Below, piece by piece: positions 1 to 7,351 of a DNA stretch of 12,093 nt. Every line of letters begins with the position of its first letter. Position 1 is the first letter of the stretch. The stretch comes from Terriglobales bacterium (GTDB lineage Bacteria; Acidobacteriota; Terriglobia; Terriglobales; Gp1-AA117), in the NCBI GenBank assembly GCA_030150795.1, contig JASLFF010000568.1, positions 1-12,093 on the forward strand. The letters are read 5' to 3'. Made by a program: the position numbers and the translations under genes. Below the pieces are notes generated by a model. It worked only from the letters and a program-made list of their open reading frames with translations, was not told the origin of the DNA and did no database searches.

Positions 1-103
1 TCCTCCCTGAAAACCCCAAATCCCGCCAAAATGCCCCACTCCAGATTCTTGTTCCATCCAGCTACTTACGGTTGTCTAAGTTCATGTAAGGGAAAGGACA
101 CCT

Positions 104-775
104 GTGGCAGCTCAATCAACATCTGTGGCTTCAATGTATCCGGCGGCGGAGACGGCCAGGGACGAGGCAATTGCTATAATCCCGCAAATGGGCTGGCAGG
201 AGCTTACGGACGAGGCGCTGATCGCCCGGTATCGCGCGGAAGCCGGCCAGGTGCAAGCGGAGCAGTACCTGAATGAGCTTTTCCGCCGCCACCACGTAAA
301 GGTGGCGCGCTGGTGTTTGTCGGTCACAGGGGACCGTGAGTCGGCGGCAGATCTGGCCCAGGAAATCTGCGTTAAAGCCTACCAAAACCTGGCTTACTTT
401 AAAGGTCAATCCAAGTTTTCTACCTGGCTCTATTCCATTACCCGCAATCACTGCCTCAACGCAGTAAGGTCCAGAGCGAGCGCCCCGCAGACGGACTCTG
501 ACGAACTGGTGATGGACACGCTGCCGGACGTTAAAGACAGCCCGCTGGCGGCGGTGGAGCGGAAGCAACAGGCCGACATTGCGCGGCAGCTAATTAATGA
601 GACGCTGGAAGAGACCGAGAAAGCCGTTTTTACCATGCACTTTGGGGAAGAGCTTCCGCTGGACGTGATTACGCGCATGCTCAACCTGACGAACGCCAGC
701 GGAGCGAAAGCTTACCTGGTAAGCGCCAAAAGAAAACTGGATAAAGCAGCAAAACGCTGGCAGGCAAGAGCATAA
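104..775 (+). CDS. ECF-type RNA polymerase sigma factor (sigma-70 family)
   Basis: A 223-residue protein with the two-domain layout of extracytoplasmic-function sigma factors; it would direct RNA polymerase to a dedicated promoter set. Region sigma-2 spans about residues 55-122: DLAQEICVKAYQNL matches the 2.2 core-binding helix, and FKGQSKFSTWLYSITRNHC the 2.3-2.4 -10 recognition segment. Region sigma-4 spans about 156-218, with a less typical helix-turn-helix (LPLDVITRMLNLTNASGAK). The N-terminal ~50 residues are longer than in most ECF factors. The start is GTG at 104, with GGAAAGGA (91-98) at good distance; ATG at 134 in the same frame is an alternative. It lies 18 bases upstream of a membrane anti-sigma factor, so its activity is probably held at the membrane. 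No clear promoter was found in bases 1-103. Family assignment is firm; target genes are unknown. Confidence 0.94.
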   Translation: MAAQSTSVASMYPAAETARDEAIAIIPQMGWQELTDEALIARYRAEAGQVQAEQYLNELFRRHHVKVARWCLSVTGDRESAADLAQEICVKAYQNLAYFKGQSKFSTWLYSITRNHCLNAVRSRASAPQTDSDELVMDTLPDVKDSPLAAVERKQQADIARQLINETLEETEKAVFTMHFGEELPLDVITRMLNLTNASGAKAYLVSAKRKLDKAAKRWQARA

Positions 776-793
776 AACCTCAGGAGAATTGTC

Positions 794-1513
794 ATGGCCG
801 ACAATACAAACACCGCAAAGATTTGGCAGGAAGCAGCAGCCGAAACCAAAGACTGCCTGCCGCTGGAAGTGCTGGAGCGGATGGTGGACAACACGTCCCG
901 CGATGCGAAGGCCGCGGCACACCTGGCGGGCTGCGCGCACTGCCAGACGGAACTGGCCATGCTGAAGAACTTTGAACAGTCCACTCCTTCCGCTGATGAA
1001 GGCGCAGCTGTGGCCTGGATTGCCGCACAGTTAGAGCGCCAGCAGAATGCTCCTGCGGCGCAGCAGAAAGTTGTCCGCGTTCCCTTCTGGCGAATGATGT
1101 TCCGCGTGCCCTATCTGGCCGGAGCAGCGGCGCTGGCTGCTGTGCTGATCGTCGGAATCTCTCTTTACCACGGAAATTCAGATGGACCCGGCAAGATCAA
1201 TCCCGGTCTGGGCAATGGACAATTCCGCAGCGGTGCTATTCACCTTGTGAGTCCGATTGCAGAACAGAGCAGTGCACCGGTTGAATTCCGCTGGGACGCA
1301 GTCCAAGGCGCAAGCAGCTACACAGTGGAACTGAAAGACGTTGCGGGAATCACGCTGGCCACAGCCAAGTCATCGCAGAACGTGCTGCCGGTAACGCCGG
1401 AGATGAAAGCCAACATGGTTTCCGAAAAACCGCTCAAGTGGAAAGTAACGGCTCTTGACGCGGCAGGAACAGAGATCGCAAATTCAAGCACGGAGCAGTT
1501 CAAGGTGAAGTAG
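794..1513 (+). CDS. Membrane-bound zinc-binding anti-sigma factor with periplasmic FN3-like domain
   Basis: A 239-residue single-pass protein. The N-terminal cytoplasmic part carries the zinc anti-sigma signature His-x3-Cys-x2-Cys (H43, C47, C50, in AHLAGCAHCQ), with C21 a likely fourth ligand; in this family the domain binds and holds the partner sigma factor. One hydrophobic helix lies at about 107-126 (YLAGAAALAAVLIVGISLY), preceded by basic residues, which puts the rest outside the inner membrane. Residues ~148-239 resemble a fibronectin/Ig-like beta sandwich (VEFRWDAVQGASSYTVEL, LKWKVTALDAAG), a plausible sensor or protease-accessible domain. The start ATG follows AGGAGAA (782-788). It is co-transcribed with the sigma gene 18 bases upstream. 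The zinc and membrane assignments are well supported; the outer fold is inferred from the W-D-x-V-x-G-A-x-x-Y pattern. The signal it senses is unknown. Confidence 0.87.
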   Translation: MADNTNTAKIWQEAAAETKDCLPLEVLERMVDNTSRDAKAAAHLAGCAHCQTELAMLKNFEQSTPSADEGAAVAWIAAQLERQQNAPAAQQKVVRVPFWRMMFRVPYLAGAAALAAVLIVGISLYHGNSDGPGKINPGLGNGQFRSGAIHLVSPIAEQSSAPVEFRWDAVQGASSYTVELKDVAGITLATAKSSQNVLPVTPEMKANMVSEKPLKWKVTALDAAGTEIANSSTEQFKVK

Positions 1514-1560
1514 GTTTTCACTTTTAGCTAAAGCATTTTCACGTGAATGTGAACCATTAC

Positions 1561-1627
1561 GGGGTGGAGCAGGCATTCATGCCTGCGGTACTCTGCAATT
1601 AAATGCTGGGCTTTAGCCCCTGAGGTT
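1561..1627. repeat. Two-hairpin palindromic intergenic element (REP-like)
   Basis: Two compact inverted repeats sit between convergent genes. The first has arms GCAGGCAT (1569-1576) and ATGCCTGC (1579-1586), a perfect 8-bp stem with a 2-base loop. The second has arms GGGCT (1608-1612) and AGCCC (1615-1619), a 5-bp stem with a 2-base loop, followed by CTGAGGTTTTG. Paired short stems at gene ends are typical of REP/BIME-type elements. It may also act as a transcription terminator for the anti-sigma gene or the opposing CHAT gene. Only one copy is visible here, so membership of a dispersed family is inference. A separate 10-bp palindrome, TTCACGTGAA, lies at 1538-1547. Confidence 0.55.
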
Positions 1628-1675
1628 TTGCTCTCCGAGTTTGGTAACTTCGAAGTCGTTTTTCGTTTGCGACGA

Positions 1676-4252
1676 TCAGGCGGTTTGAGCGGCAAGCCTT
1701 TTCTTCCGCCGCGCACGAAAGTAAATGAACACAGCAAGAGCAATGATCGGCACGGGAATGGCCAGCACCTGCCACGGAATGAAGCGTGGAACAGGCTCCG
1801 AGCCATCGCCATTGAGCACAAAAGCGGCCCAGTATCGAGGATGGCTGAACTCTGTCCCAGAATGCAGAAATTCCAGCTTGGTCAACCGCAGCGCTTCTGC
1901 CTTCGACAGATGCTTCTTCAGCAGGTAGAAATAGAAGTGCTGCATGAATTGTGATGTTGGCCCATCTGGAACACGCCACAGCGTAGTCAGGGCAGAACGC
2001 GATCCCGCAGCCAGCAACGCGCGGCTGAAGGCTTGAATGCCTTCACCGGGGACAAGGCGTCCGCGCTCAGTGTCACAGGCGGAAAGCGTGGCCAGGCTGG
2101 TGCCGCGAAGATCGAGATCGTAAAGTTCTTTGAGAAATAAATAGCTGTTCGGCTGGCCCGGTTCGTCCGGTGAAAAGAGAAGACGCGAACGCTCAGCATC
2201 GTCCATGTCCGCCACGGCGTGCGTGCTCACGTGCAGCAGCGCAGCGCCAGAATGCGCGGACGCAAAGAATGTCTGCTTGCGATCGTCTGCGCCGAGAAAC
2301 AGTTTGCTTCGACCGGCGCTCATGCGTGCAATGCCGCGAATTTCGTCTCCCGATGCAGGCAGCGATCCGCTAATCTCTCCGCGAGGCACGCTGGTGAGCG
2401 AGCTTTCACCGCCGCCAATAACCGCGGGGTCGCCAAAGCCGGCGAGTTGCTGCTGCCACGGCCAGCGGATTGCTGAAGCGTTTTGCCTCGCGCCACGCAG
2501 CAGCAGGACGGCACTGGGCATGTACGTGACATCGCGGCTTTCAAGCAAGGGCTTGCCAGAAGCAGTGGGCAACAGTTCGATGGGCAGCAGACTGAGAAAA
2601 CCATCAGGAACAATCAGCACATGCGAATAACTGGCTTGGGTGAGCGGCGCGACGTTGTGCAGCAGTACACTGCTGATTTTTTGAAAATCTTTTTGCCAGT
2701 CGTTGCTGAGGTTTTCAGGAAGGTCAGTAACGAAGCGCTGGAAGGCATCCATTTCAGCGGCGGAGAAATGGCTTTGAGAGATTCCCGCCGAATCGCGCGT
2801 TACCCACACCGTCGCCAGATCTTCAGCTCCGGCCCAGAATTCAATCAGCGCGGTCTGTGGACCGAGTCGCGCCTGAATGAAACGAAGAGTGATCGCTTCG
2901 GGCGAAAGCTTGTCGCCAAAAAATCGGTCTTGAAAGACGCGGGACCGGCTGCGCTCCATGAACTCAAACGCACCGGCGGCATCGTTGCGTTCCAGAAGGA
3001 TCTTGATAAGCGCATCGTAAACATCGCGCTTATCGGCAAGAAAATCCGCTTTCAAACGCGAGAGCTGCAACTGCGAGCGCAAGCTTTCAATCCGCCGGAT
3101 GGCATCGCGGAATTTTGCCTCCGCGGCATCGCGTTGGCCGTTCTTCAGCGCGATCTTGCCCAGAGCGTTCACGGCTTTCCATTGCTCTTCCACCGTGCCA
3201 AGCTTGTCTGCTTCTGCCAGCGCTGCCGTGAATTCCTTCTCCGCTTCCGGCAGCTTATTCATGCGATAAAGTGTCTCTCCACGATAGAGCAGCGCCTGCA
3301 TGGCTTCACGCTGGCTTTTCGTCTGTACGGCCAGAGTGTGAACGCGGTCAAACGTCTTCAGGGCATCCTGCAACCGTCCAAGGTCCAGCGCCAGCACGAT
3401 GCCGCTGTTCTTCAGGACTCCCAGTTCGCCGTCGATATCCTTCTCTTTCGCATAGTACTCGTCCGCATAGCCATAGAACTGAAGCGCCTGTTTCGCGTCG
3501 CCCAGGCGGCGATAAGCTGCGCCCATGTTGGCGTTCAAGTGGCCCAGATCGCGCGGCGTGGTGTTTTCAGGACGGGCAAGAATGTCGTTATAAATCTTGA
3601 TGGCGCGCTGATCGTTGCCCAGCTTTTGATACAGCGTGCCCAGGTTCAGCAGCGTAAGCTGGCGCCACGTTGCGCTCCATGGCTCTGACGCCGATTTCTG
3701 GACGTATTGCAGCGCAGATTCATAGGCTCGCAAGCCTTCAGAATACTTTGCCTGGTAGTAATACAGGATGCCTAGATTGTTGAGCACCAGCACGGCGGTT
3801 TGCGCGTTGCCAGTCTCTGCCGTCAATTTCAATCCCAGGTCAAGCTCGGCTGCGGCTTCTGGGTAATTGCCCGCGTTGGAGAGAGCGAGCCCGACATCGT
3901 CATGGGCCAGCGCCTCGCAGTTTTTGTCCTGCATCTTCCGGCAGGCAGCAGCGCTCTCGCGGGAAAATTCCACCGCGCGGGAATATTCGCCAGCCATGGT
4001 TGCGATGTTGCTAAGGTTATTGAGCGTATCAACCAATTCGGGGCTGGGAGGCTGCGATCGTAGAGGCGTCAGCACCGACTCATAAATTTTCCGCGCTTCC
4101 TCAGAAGATCCGGCGTCACGCAGGGAGTTGGCTTTCTCAATCTGCGCTTTGTACTGGCCGTCAGCCGCCGATGTCGATTGGCACATAGCGCCGCCGGAGG
4201 CGACCAGTAGCAGCCCCAACACGAAAAAGTGAATGATGGTTTTCTTGGCCAC
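1676..4252 (-). CDS. Exported TPR-CHAT protein, putative caspase-like peptidase with C-terminal membrane anchor
   Basis: About 858 residues. Order: N-terminal signal sequence (AKKTIIHFFVLGLLLVASGG), a long TPR array (about 35-490), a helical linker (KADFLADKRDVYDALIKILL), a CHAT domain (about 570-810), then a hydrophobic helix (~828-845) ending in the basic tail RARRKKR. CHAT is a caspase/separase-like cysteine peptidase fold. Its catalytic His and Cys motifs are both intact: HVSTHA with H678, and LSACDT with C726, 48 residues apart, followed by the usual GEGIQAFSRALLAAG. The basic tail suggests a cytoplasmic end, leaving TPR and CHAT in the periplasm. The start is GTG 4252, chosen because the signal sequence begins there; no good ribosome site precedes it. 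TATACT at 4265-4270 on the minus strand could be a -10 box giving a very short leader. The frame stays open 106 codons further upstream, but that part is not protein-like and overlaps the channel gene. The gene converges on the sigma/anti-sigma operon. Substrate unknown. Confidence 0.92.
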   Translation of the reverse strand: MAKKTIIHFFVLGLLLVASGGAMCQSTSAADGQYKAQIEKANSLRDAGSSEEARKIYESVLTPLRSQPPSPELVDTLNNLSNIATMAGEYSRAVEFSRESAAACRKMQDKNCEALAHDDVGLALSNAGNYPEAAAELDLGLKLTAETGNAQTAVLVLNNLGILYYYQAKYSEGLRAYESALQYVQKSASEPWSATWRQLTLLNLGTLYQKLGNDQRAIKIYNDILARPENTTPRDLGHLNANMGAAYRRLGDAKQALQFYGYADEYYAKEKDIDGELGVLKNSGIVLALDLGRLQDALKTFDRVHTLAVQTKSQREAMQALLYRGETLYRMNKLPEAEKEFTAALAEADKLGTVEEQWKAVNALGKIALKNGQRDAAEAKFRDAIRRIESLRSQLQLSRLKADFLADKRDVYDALIKILLERNDAAGAFEFMERSRSRVFQDRFFGDKLSPEAITLRFIQARLGPQTALIEFWAGAEDLATVWVTRDSAGISQSHFSAAEMDAFQRFVTDLPENLSNDWQKDFQKISSVLLHNVAPLTQASYSHVLIVPDGFLSLLPIELLPTASGKPLLESRDVTYMPSAVLLLRGARQNASAIRWPWQQQLAGFGDPAVIGGGESSLTSVPRGEISGSLPASGDEIRGIARMSAGRSKLFLGADDRKQTFFASAHSGAALLHVSTHAVADMDDAERSRLLFSPDEPGQPNSYLFLKELYDLDLRGTSLATLSACDTERGRLVPGEGIQAFSRALLAAGSRSALTTLWRVPDGPTSQFMQHFYFYLLKKHLSKAEALRLTKLEFLHSGTEFSHPRYWAAFVLNGDGSEPVPRFIPWQVLAIPVPIIALAVFIYFRARRKKRLAAQTA

Positions 4253-4547
4253 CTTGTTTAGAAGAGTATATGTGAAGATTGCAGCAGAGAGTCGCCCCCT
4301 GGAACAGCTCAGACCGCCAAGCACATCTGCCGAGAGACCATGAATCTGAAAGCAGGCGTCCGGGAAACGTTGGTCGGAAATGCGAAAAGTGGCCGTAAGG
4401 CTAAATGTAGAACCCCGACTGGTTCCCTGACATCCTTTAACAGGTTGCAGCAGCGCTGCTGGGACGAATAATACTTGGCAGCTCTCGTAGGGCAGAGTTT
4501 CAATGTGATTCTGCTTGCGTGGACCATAAGGAAGGGGAATTGCTCTC
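4253..4547. promoter_or_regulatory. Divergent intergenic region between the CHAT gene and the channel gene
   Basis: These 295 bases must hold the promoters for both outward-facing genes. For the CHAT gene, TATACT (4265-4270, minus strand) is a -10 candidate with no convincing -35. For the channel gene, the ribosome site AAGGAAGGGGA (4528-4538) is clear but no promoter is obvious. A minus-strand GGGAACC (4421-4427) resembles some ECF -35 elements, but no matching -10 was found at the expected spacing. Confidence 0.4.
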
Positions 4548-4868
4548 ATGTTCACTGGTTTGACCCTCACGTTCCTGAAGCAATTCGGAATTGGTCTCTA
4601 TTTAACGTTTCCGCTTTTGCTGAGCCTTGCGGTGCTCATAACGCTATTAGGGCAATTTGTGGGGATGAAGGAAGGCTGGTCGCGGTTCGACAGTTTTTAT
4701 TGGTCCTTCATCACTGGAACTACAGTCGGATACGGCGACTTACGGCCCACCAAACACGGATCAAGGATTTTTGCAGTCTTGATCGCCTTTCTGGGACTCG
4801 TGCTCAGCGGCATCATTATTGCCGTCGCGGTAAACGCCGCAACACTGGCTTTGAAGACTGCTCGGTAA
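4548..4868 (+). CDS. Minimal two-helix potassium channel-like protein (Ion_trans_2)
   Basis: A 106-residue inner-membrane protein with TM1 (~13-36), a pore helix and loop (~46-66), and TM2 (~74-97). The selectivity filter TVGYGD (residues 59-64, within GTTVGYGDLRP) is the potassium-channel signature and is intact. The protein is a bare KcsA-like pore with no RCK/TrkA_N, cyclic-nucleotide or voltage-sensor domain; by analogy it would work as a homotetramer. The start ATG follows a strong purine-rich ribosome site, AAGGAAGGGGA, ending about 9 bases upstream. It stands alone, divergent from the CHAT gene. Gating and ion specificity cannot be read beyond the filter motif. Confidence 0.9.
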   Translation: MFTGLTLTFLKQFGIGLYLTFPLLLSLAVLITLLGQFVGMKEGWSRFDSFYWSFITGTTVGYGDLRPTKHGSRIFAVLIAFLGLVLSGIIIAVAVNAATLALKTAR

Positions 4869-5151
4869 ATGCGCTGACGTAGCGTACTATGGTGCACTGA
4901 AACTGCATCAACAAGGCACCATCTATGACATCGGAAGGACACCTCTTGCTTTTGGGATTCCACACTCACTGAGCAAAAACTTTGAAAAACAAAGTGGTGT
5001 AACAGTTTGCCTGCTTCAAGCACTAAGAACATATAGCCCCTGTGTTGATCCAGTTCGGAAGCAGCAAGAGAAAGCCAGGGTTGGAAGATGGTACGCCGGC
5101 AGTTTACCTGGCGATTGGGGCGCCTTTTTAAAGTTCTTATGGAGGTATCTA

Positions 5152-5622
5152 ATGCCAGGAACCGCTACTCGCAAATCCCAGGGTCGGACCACCCGCGTGG
5201 TGACCCCGGACGTTTTTAAGCAAGTCTATGACTCGCCCTTGTCCCTGCCCGGCAAACACCGCTGGGTCACCAACGATGAAGATGTGCGTCGAATTGAGAA
5301 GTTGCTGGGCATACCGCAGCGTAGCGTCGGCGCACCGCTTTGGGTCAGTGGCGACACTCGCAAGTGCCCAAACTGCGGACGGGAGACCAATTGGCTCGAC
5401 ATTGTTTCCTCTGCACTGACAAAGACCCACCAAAAAGAGCTCCTGGTTACGGTGATCCTGGGCGAGCGGAAGTACGTCAACACCGAAGTGCCGCGTGCGA
5501 TTGCCGACTTGACCTGCTACAAATGCAAAGCTCCCATCATTGATCTGCGCAGCTTCAAGTGTCATAACTGGGCTTATGCGCGCGGAGCCTTGCTCAAAGT
5601 CATCGAGGGCATCGCGGAATAA
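5152..5622 (+). CDS. Unrecognised zinc-ribbon protein, probably cytoplasmic
   Basis: A 156-residue soluble protein I do not recognise. Two CxxC knuckles (C72/C75 in CPNCGRET, and C122/C125 in CYKCKAP), 46 residues apart, would together form a four-cysteine zinc ribbon; a further C137-H138 follows. The segment between the knuckles is helix- then strand-like (LDIVSSALTKTHQKELLVTV). The basic N-terminus (ATRKSQGRTTR) could bind nucleic acid, but that is only a guess. There is no signal peptide or membrane helix. The start ATG is preceded by a near-ideal ribosome site GGAGGT (5141-5146), which with the intact frame and cysteine pairs argues for a real, well-translated gene. Its stop codon falls in a 16-bp hairpin. 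It has no close operon partner: the upstream gene ends 283 bases away and the downstream gene is convergent. Confidence 0.8.
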   Translation: MPGTATRKSQGRTTRVVTPDVFKQVYDSPLSLPGKHRWVTNDEDVRRIEKLLGIPQRSVGAPLWVSGDTRKCPNCGRETNWLDIVSSALTKTHQKELLVTVILGERKYVNTEVPRAIADLTCYKCKAPIIDLRSFKCHNWAYARGALLKVIEGIAE

Positions 5623-5657
5623 CCCTCATCGAAAACGGCCCGGTTACTCCGCGATGC
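5609..5657 (+). terminator. Long hairpin overlapping the stop codon of the zinc-ribbon gene
   Basis: Arms 5609-5624 and 5642-5657 pair at 15 of 16 positions (one A-C mismatch) around a 17-base loop. The left arm contains the last codons and the TAA stop at 5620-5622. No T-run follows on the plus strand, so this is not a classical intrinsic terminator. It could protect the mRNA 3' end, assist Rho-independent pausing, or be a dispersed palindrome inserted at the gene end. The structure is seen directly; its function is inferred. Confidence 0.5.
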
Positions 5658-5761
5658 GCGAACGTTCCTCGAATTTCTGCGCGCCGAGCAAGCCCTCCGG
5701 GAGCTTCAGGCAGTCGAACAATCTGGAAATTCAGGATGATGGCAGGAATCAACAATAACGC

Positions 5762-5807
5762 AAAAAAAGGTTTGGTAGCCCAAGCGGTTACCAGTTGGAA
5801 CCAAACC
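5762..5807 (-). terminator. Intrinsic terminator of the minus-strand lipoprotein gene
   Basis: Read on the minus strand, GGTTTGGT (5807-5800) and ACCAAACC (5776-5769) form a perfect 8-bp stem, followed at once by seven T's (5768-5762). An inner CCAA/TTGG pairing (5795-5798 with 5780-5783) extends the stem and shortens the loop to 11 bases. It lies about 100 bases past the stop of the lipoprotein gene, in the orientation expected to end its transcript. It has no T-run in the other direction. Confidence 0.8.
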
Positions 5808-5905
5808 ATCAATTACTTGTTGGAAATGGACCTCCTTCGACGGCCTTCCCAACAAATTTTATGCTGCTCACAAAGAGTTGCTCTTTTAAGTGTCTCTGGC
5901 ACGTT

Positions 5906-7351
5906 CTATGGCGTAGTGAAGCTACCGCTCACTTGCACAAAGGCGGCGGAAGTGCCTGCGGGCAAAACACTACCGCGTATGCTTATTGACTTGAAACTGC
6001 TATCCACCACCGTAAGGGGAGCCGTGGCCCCCAAAATGGACGCCGACCAGCCGATGTTCATGCCTGAAGGGCAGCATGTGAAAAAGCCTTGTCCAGCCAC
6101 CGATGGATCGGGGATGCTGATGGTATTGGCTCCATTCTGAAAGTTCGCGGTTGCAGTAACGGTTATGAAATTGGAAAGCAGACTATTGGTTGCCCACATG
6201 AGCCCGGCCCGTTGTGCAAACAGGGGTATGCCGGAAAAACCCGGGTAGTCGAAGGTAAAGATGACAGGCGATCCGCTTGTTGGCGGGTTGGAAGGTGACC
6301 AGGGCGCGGGAAGGTTGAGTGTAAACAGCCCTCCACCGTTAGAGGCCGCCTGATAAATGCCGACCGCTGAAGCTCCACCGGGAGTTGCAGCTTCGCTCCC
6401 ATAAGAATAGAAATCCCCAGTCTGTGCCGCTGCCTGCGGAACAGACTGGTACACCGTGGAACCGTTTTCGATCGGGAAAATGGTCCCACCCGCGGTTGTA
6501 TAAGTGACTTCTGTTAGCTGCCCGTTAACAACAAAACCGGCAGGAGCGTTCACGTTGAGCTCCTGGTTCGGAGGAAAATCGGCGCTGCCGAAGGTGATGG
6601 TATTGGCGCCGTTCACTGCACCGGGCACAGTCTGATTTCGAAATATCTTTATTCCAAGCGCCGTTCCAAGTACAGAAAGGTTCCCTCCATTATCCAGAAG
6701 AACGAATGCAACGTCATTCGTTCCTACCGGCAGCAAGGCAGTGAAAGGACCTTGCAAATCCGCGCTGCCAGAAAATCCTTGCTTGCCGCTAATATGAACA
6801 AACTGGGAACTGGGAAAGGCGGTCGCATCCATGTTGCCGCTCACCGATCCAAGCGTGGGTAAGGAACCAGGTAAAAAGGTAACATTTCCAGAACAATCTG
6901 CCCTCAAGGAGGTGGCATCCTGGATGGTAGCTTCGACCATGAACTCATTTGATACCGGGGGGCTCGCAGGATTACCGGCAGTTCGACAGAGATAAGCAAT
7001 CACGTATTTTGAGATTCCGGTGGGAACGCTGAAGCTGGTTAGCCCGGTTGCCGATGAGGGAAGCGCAACTGCTGTGAAAGGTCCCGTACCCATTTGCGCG
7101 GCCAGCGCATCAGGCGGTGTACCAATGAAGCCAAGGCTAACCACGGTGGATGCAGATGGAGTTGGAGTAGAGGTCGGAGTGGGGTTCGGAGTGGGACCAG
7201 CAACTACCGTCGAGCCTCCGCCACAACCCACAACCATAACAAGCATCAGTACCCATAGTGCCGGACTAAATGGGCATCTTACCCGTGGAGCGTAGTGATT
7301 CCAGAACCGAGAATGTAATTCCTTCAATGATGACGCGGTGGGCGCTGGCAT
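5906..7351 (-). CDS. Large secreted lipoprotein of unknown function
   Basis: About 481 residues. A hydrophobic stretch (ALWVLMLVMVVG) ends in the lipobox-like VVGC, with the lipidated cysteine at about residue 43, then GGGSTVV and a proline/threonine linker (GPTPNPTPTSTPTPS) typical of surface-exposed lipoproteins. The rest is rich in Gly, Ser, Thr, Val and Pro with alternating hydrophobic residues, suggesting beta-sandwich or beta-repeat structure; no catalytic motif was recognised. Cysteines are few (YLCRTAG, LRADCSG, FFTCCPSG). The start was taken as ATG 7351, 11 bases after AGGAG (7367-7363, minus strand); ATG 7360 in frame is possible but sits only 2 bases from that site. Either start gives an unusually long ~30-residue n-region. 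The gene faces away from a second lipoprotein gene and is closed by the terminator at 5762-5807. The role is unknown: adhesion, polymer binding or envelope structure are all possible. Confidence 0.82.
   Translation of the reverse strand: MPAPTASSLKELHSRFWNHYAPRVRCPFSPALWVLMLVMVVGCGGGSTVVAGPTPNPTPTSTPTPSASTVVSLGFIGTPPDALAAQMGTGPFTAVALPSSATGLTSFSVPTGISKYVIAYLCRTAGNPASPPVSNEFMVEATIQDATSLRADCSGNVTFLPGSLPTLGSVSGNMDATAFPSSQFVHISGKQGFSGSADLQGPFTALLPVGTNDVAFVLLDNGGNLSVLGTALGIKIFRNQTVPGAVNGANTITFGSADFPPNQELNVNAPAGFVVNGQLTEVTYTTAGGTIFPIENGSTVYQSVPQAAAQTGDFYSYGSEAATPGGASAVGIYQAASNGGGLFTLNLPAPWSPSNPPTSGSPVIFTFDYPGFSGIPLFAQRAGLMWATNSLLSNFITVTATANFQNGANTISIPDPSVAGQGFFTCCPSGMNIGWSASILGATAPLTVVDSSFKSISIRGSVLPAGTSAAFVQVSGSFTTP

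Noticed and set aside
71..80. GTCTAA-like -10 motif as an autoregulated ECF promoter before the sigma gene
   Set aside because: No matching -35 element at the expected spacing; too short to support alone.
2483..3688. 401-codon open frame on the plus strand, antisense to the CHAT gene
   Set aside because: It lies wholly opposite a well-supported TPR-CHAT gene, has no recognisable domain, and is explained by codon bias of the real gene on the other strand.
5736..6140. 134-codon plus-strand frame
   Set aside because: It runs across the intrinsic terminator and the 3' end of the opposing lipoprotein gene, without recognisable domains.
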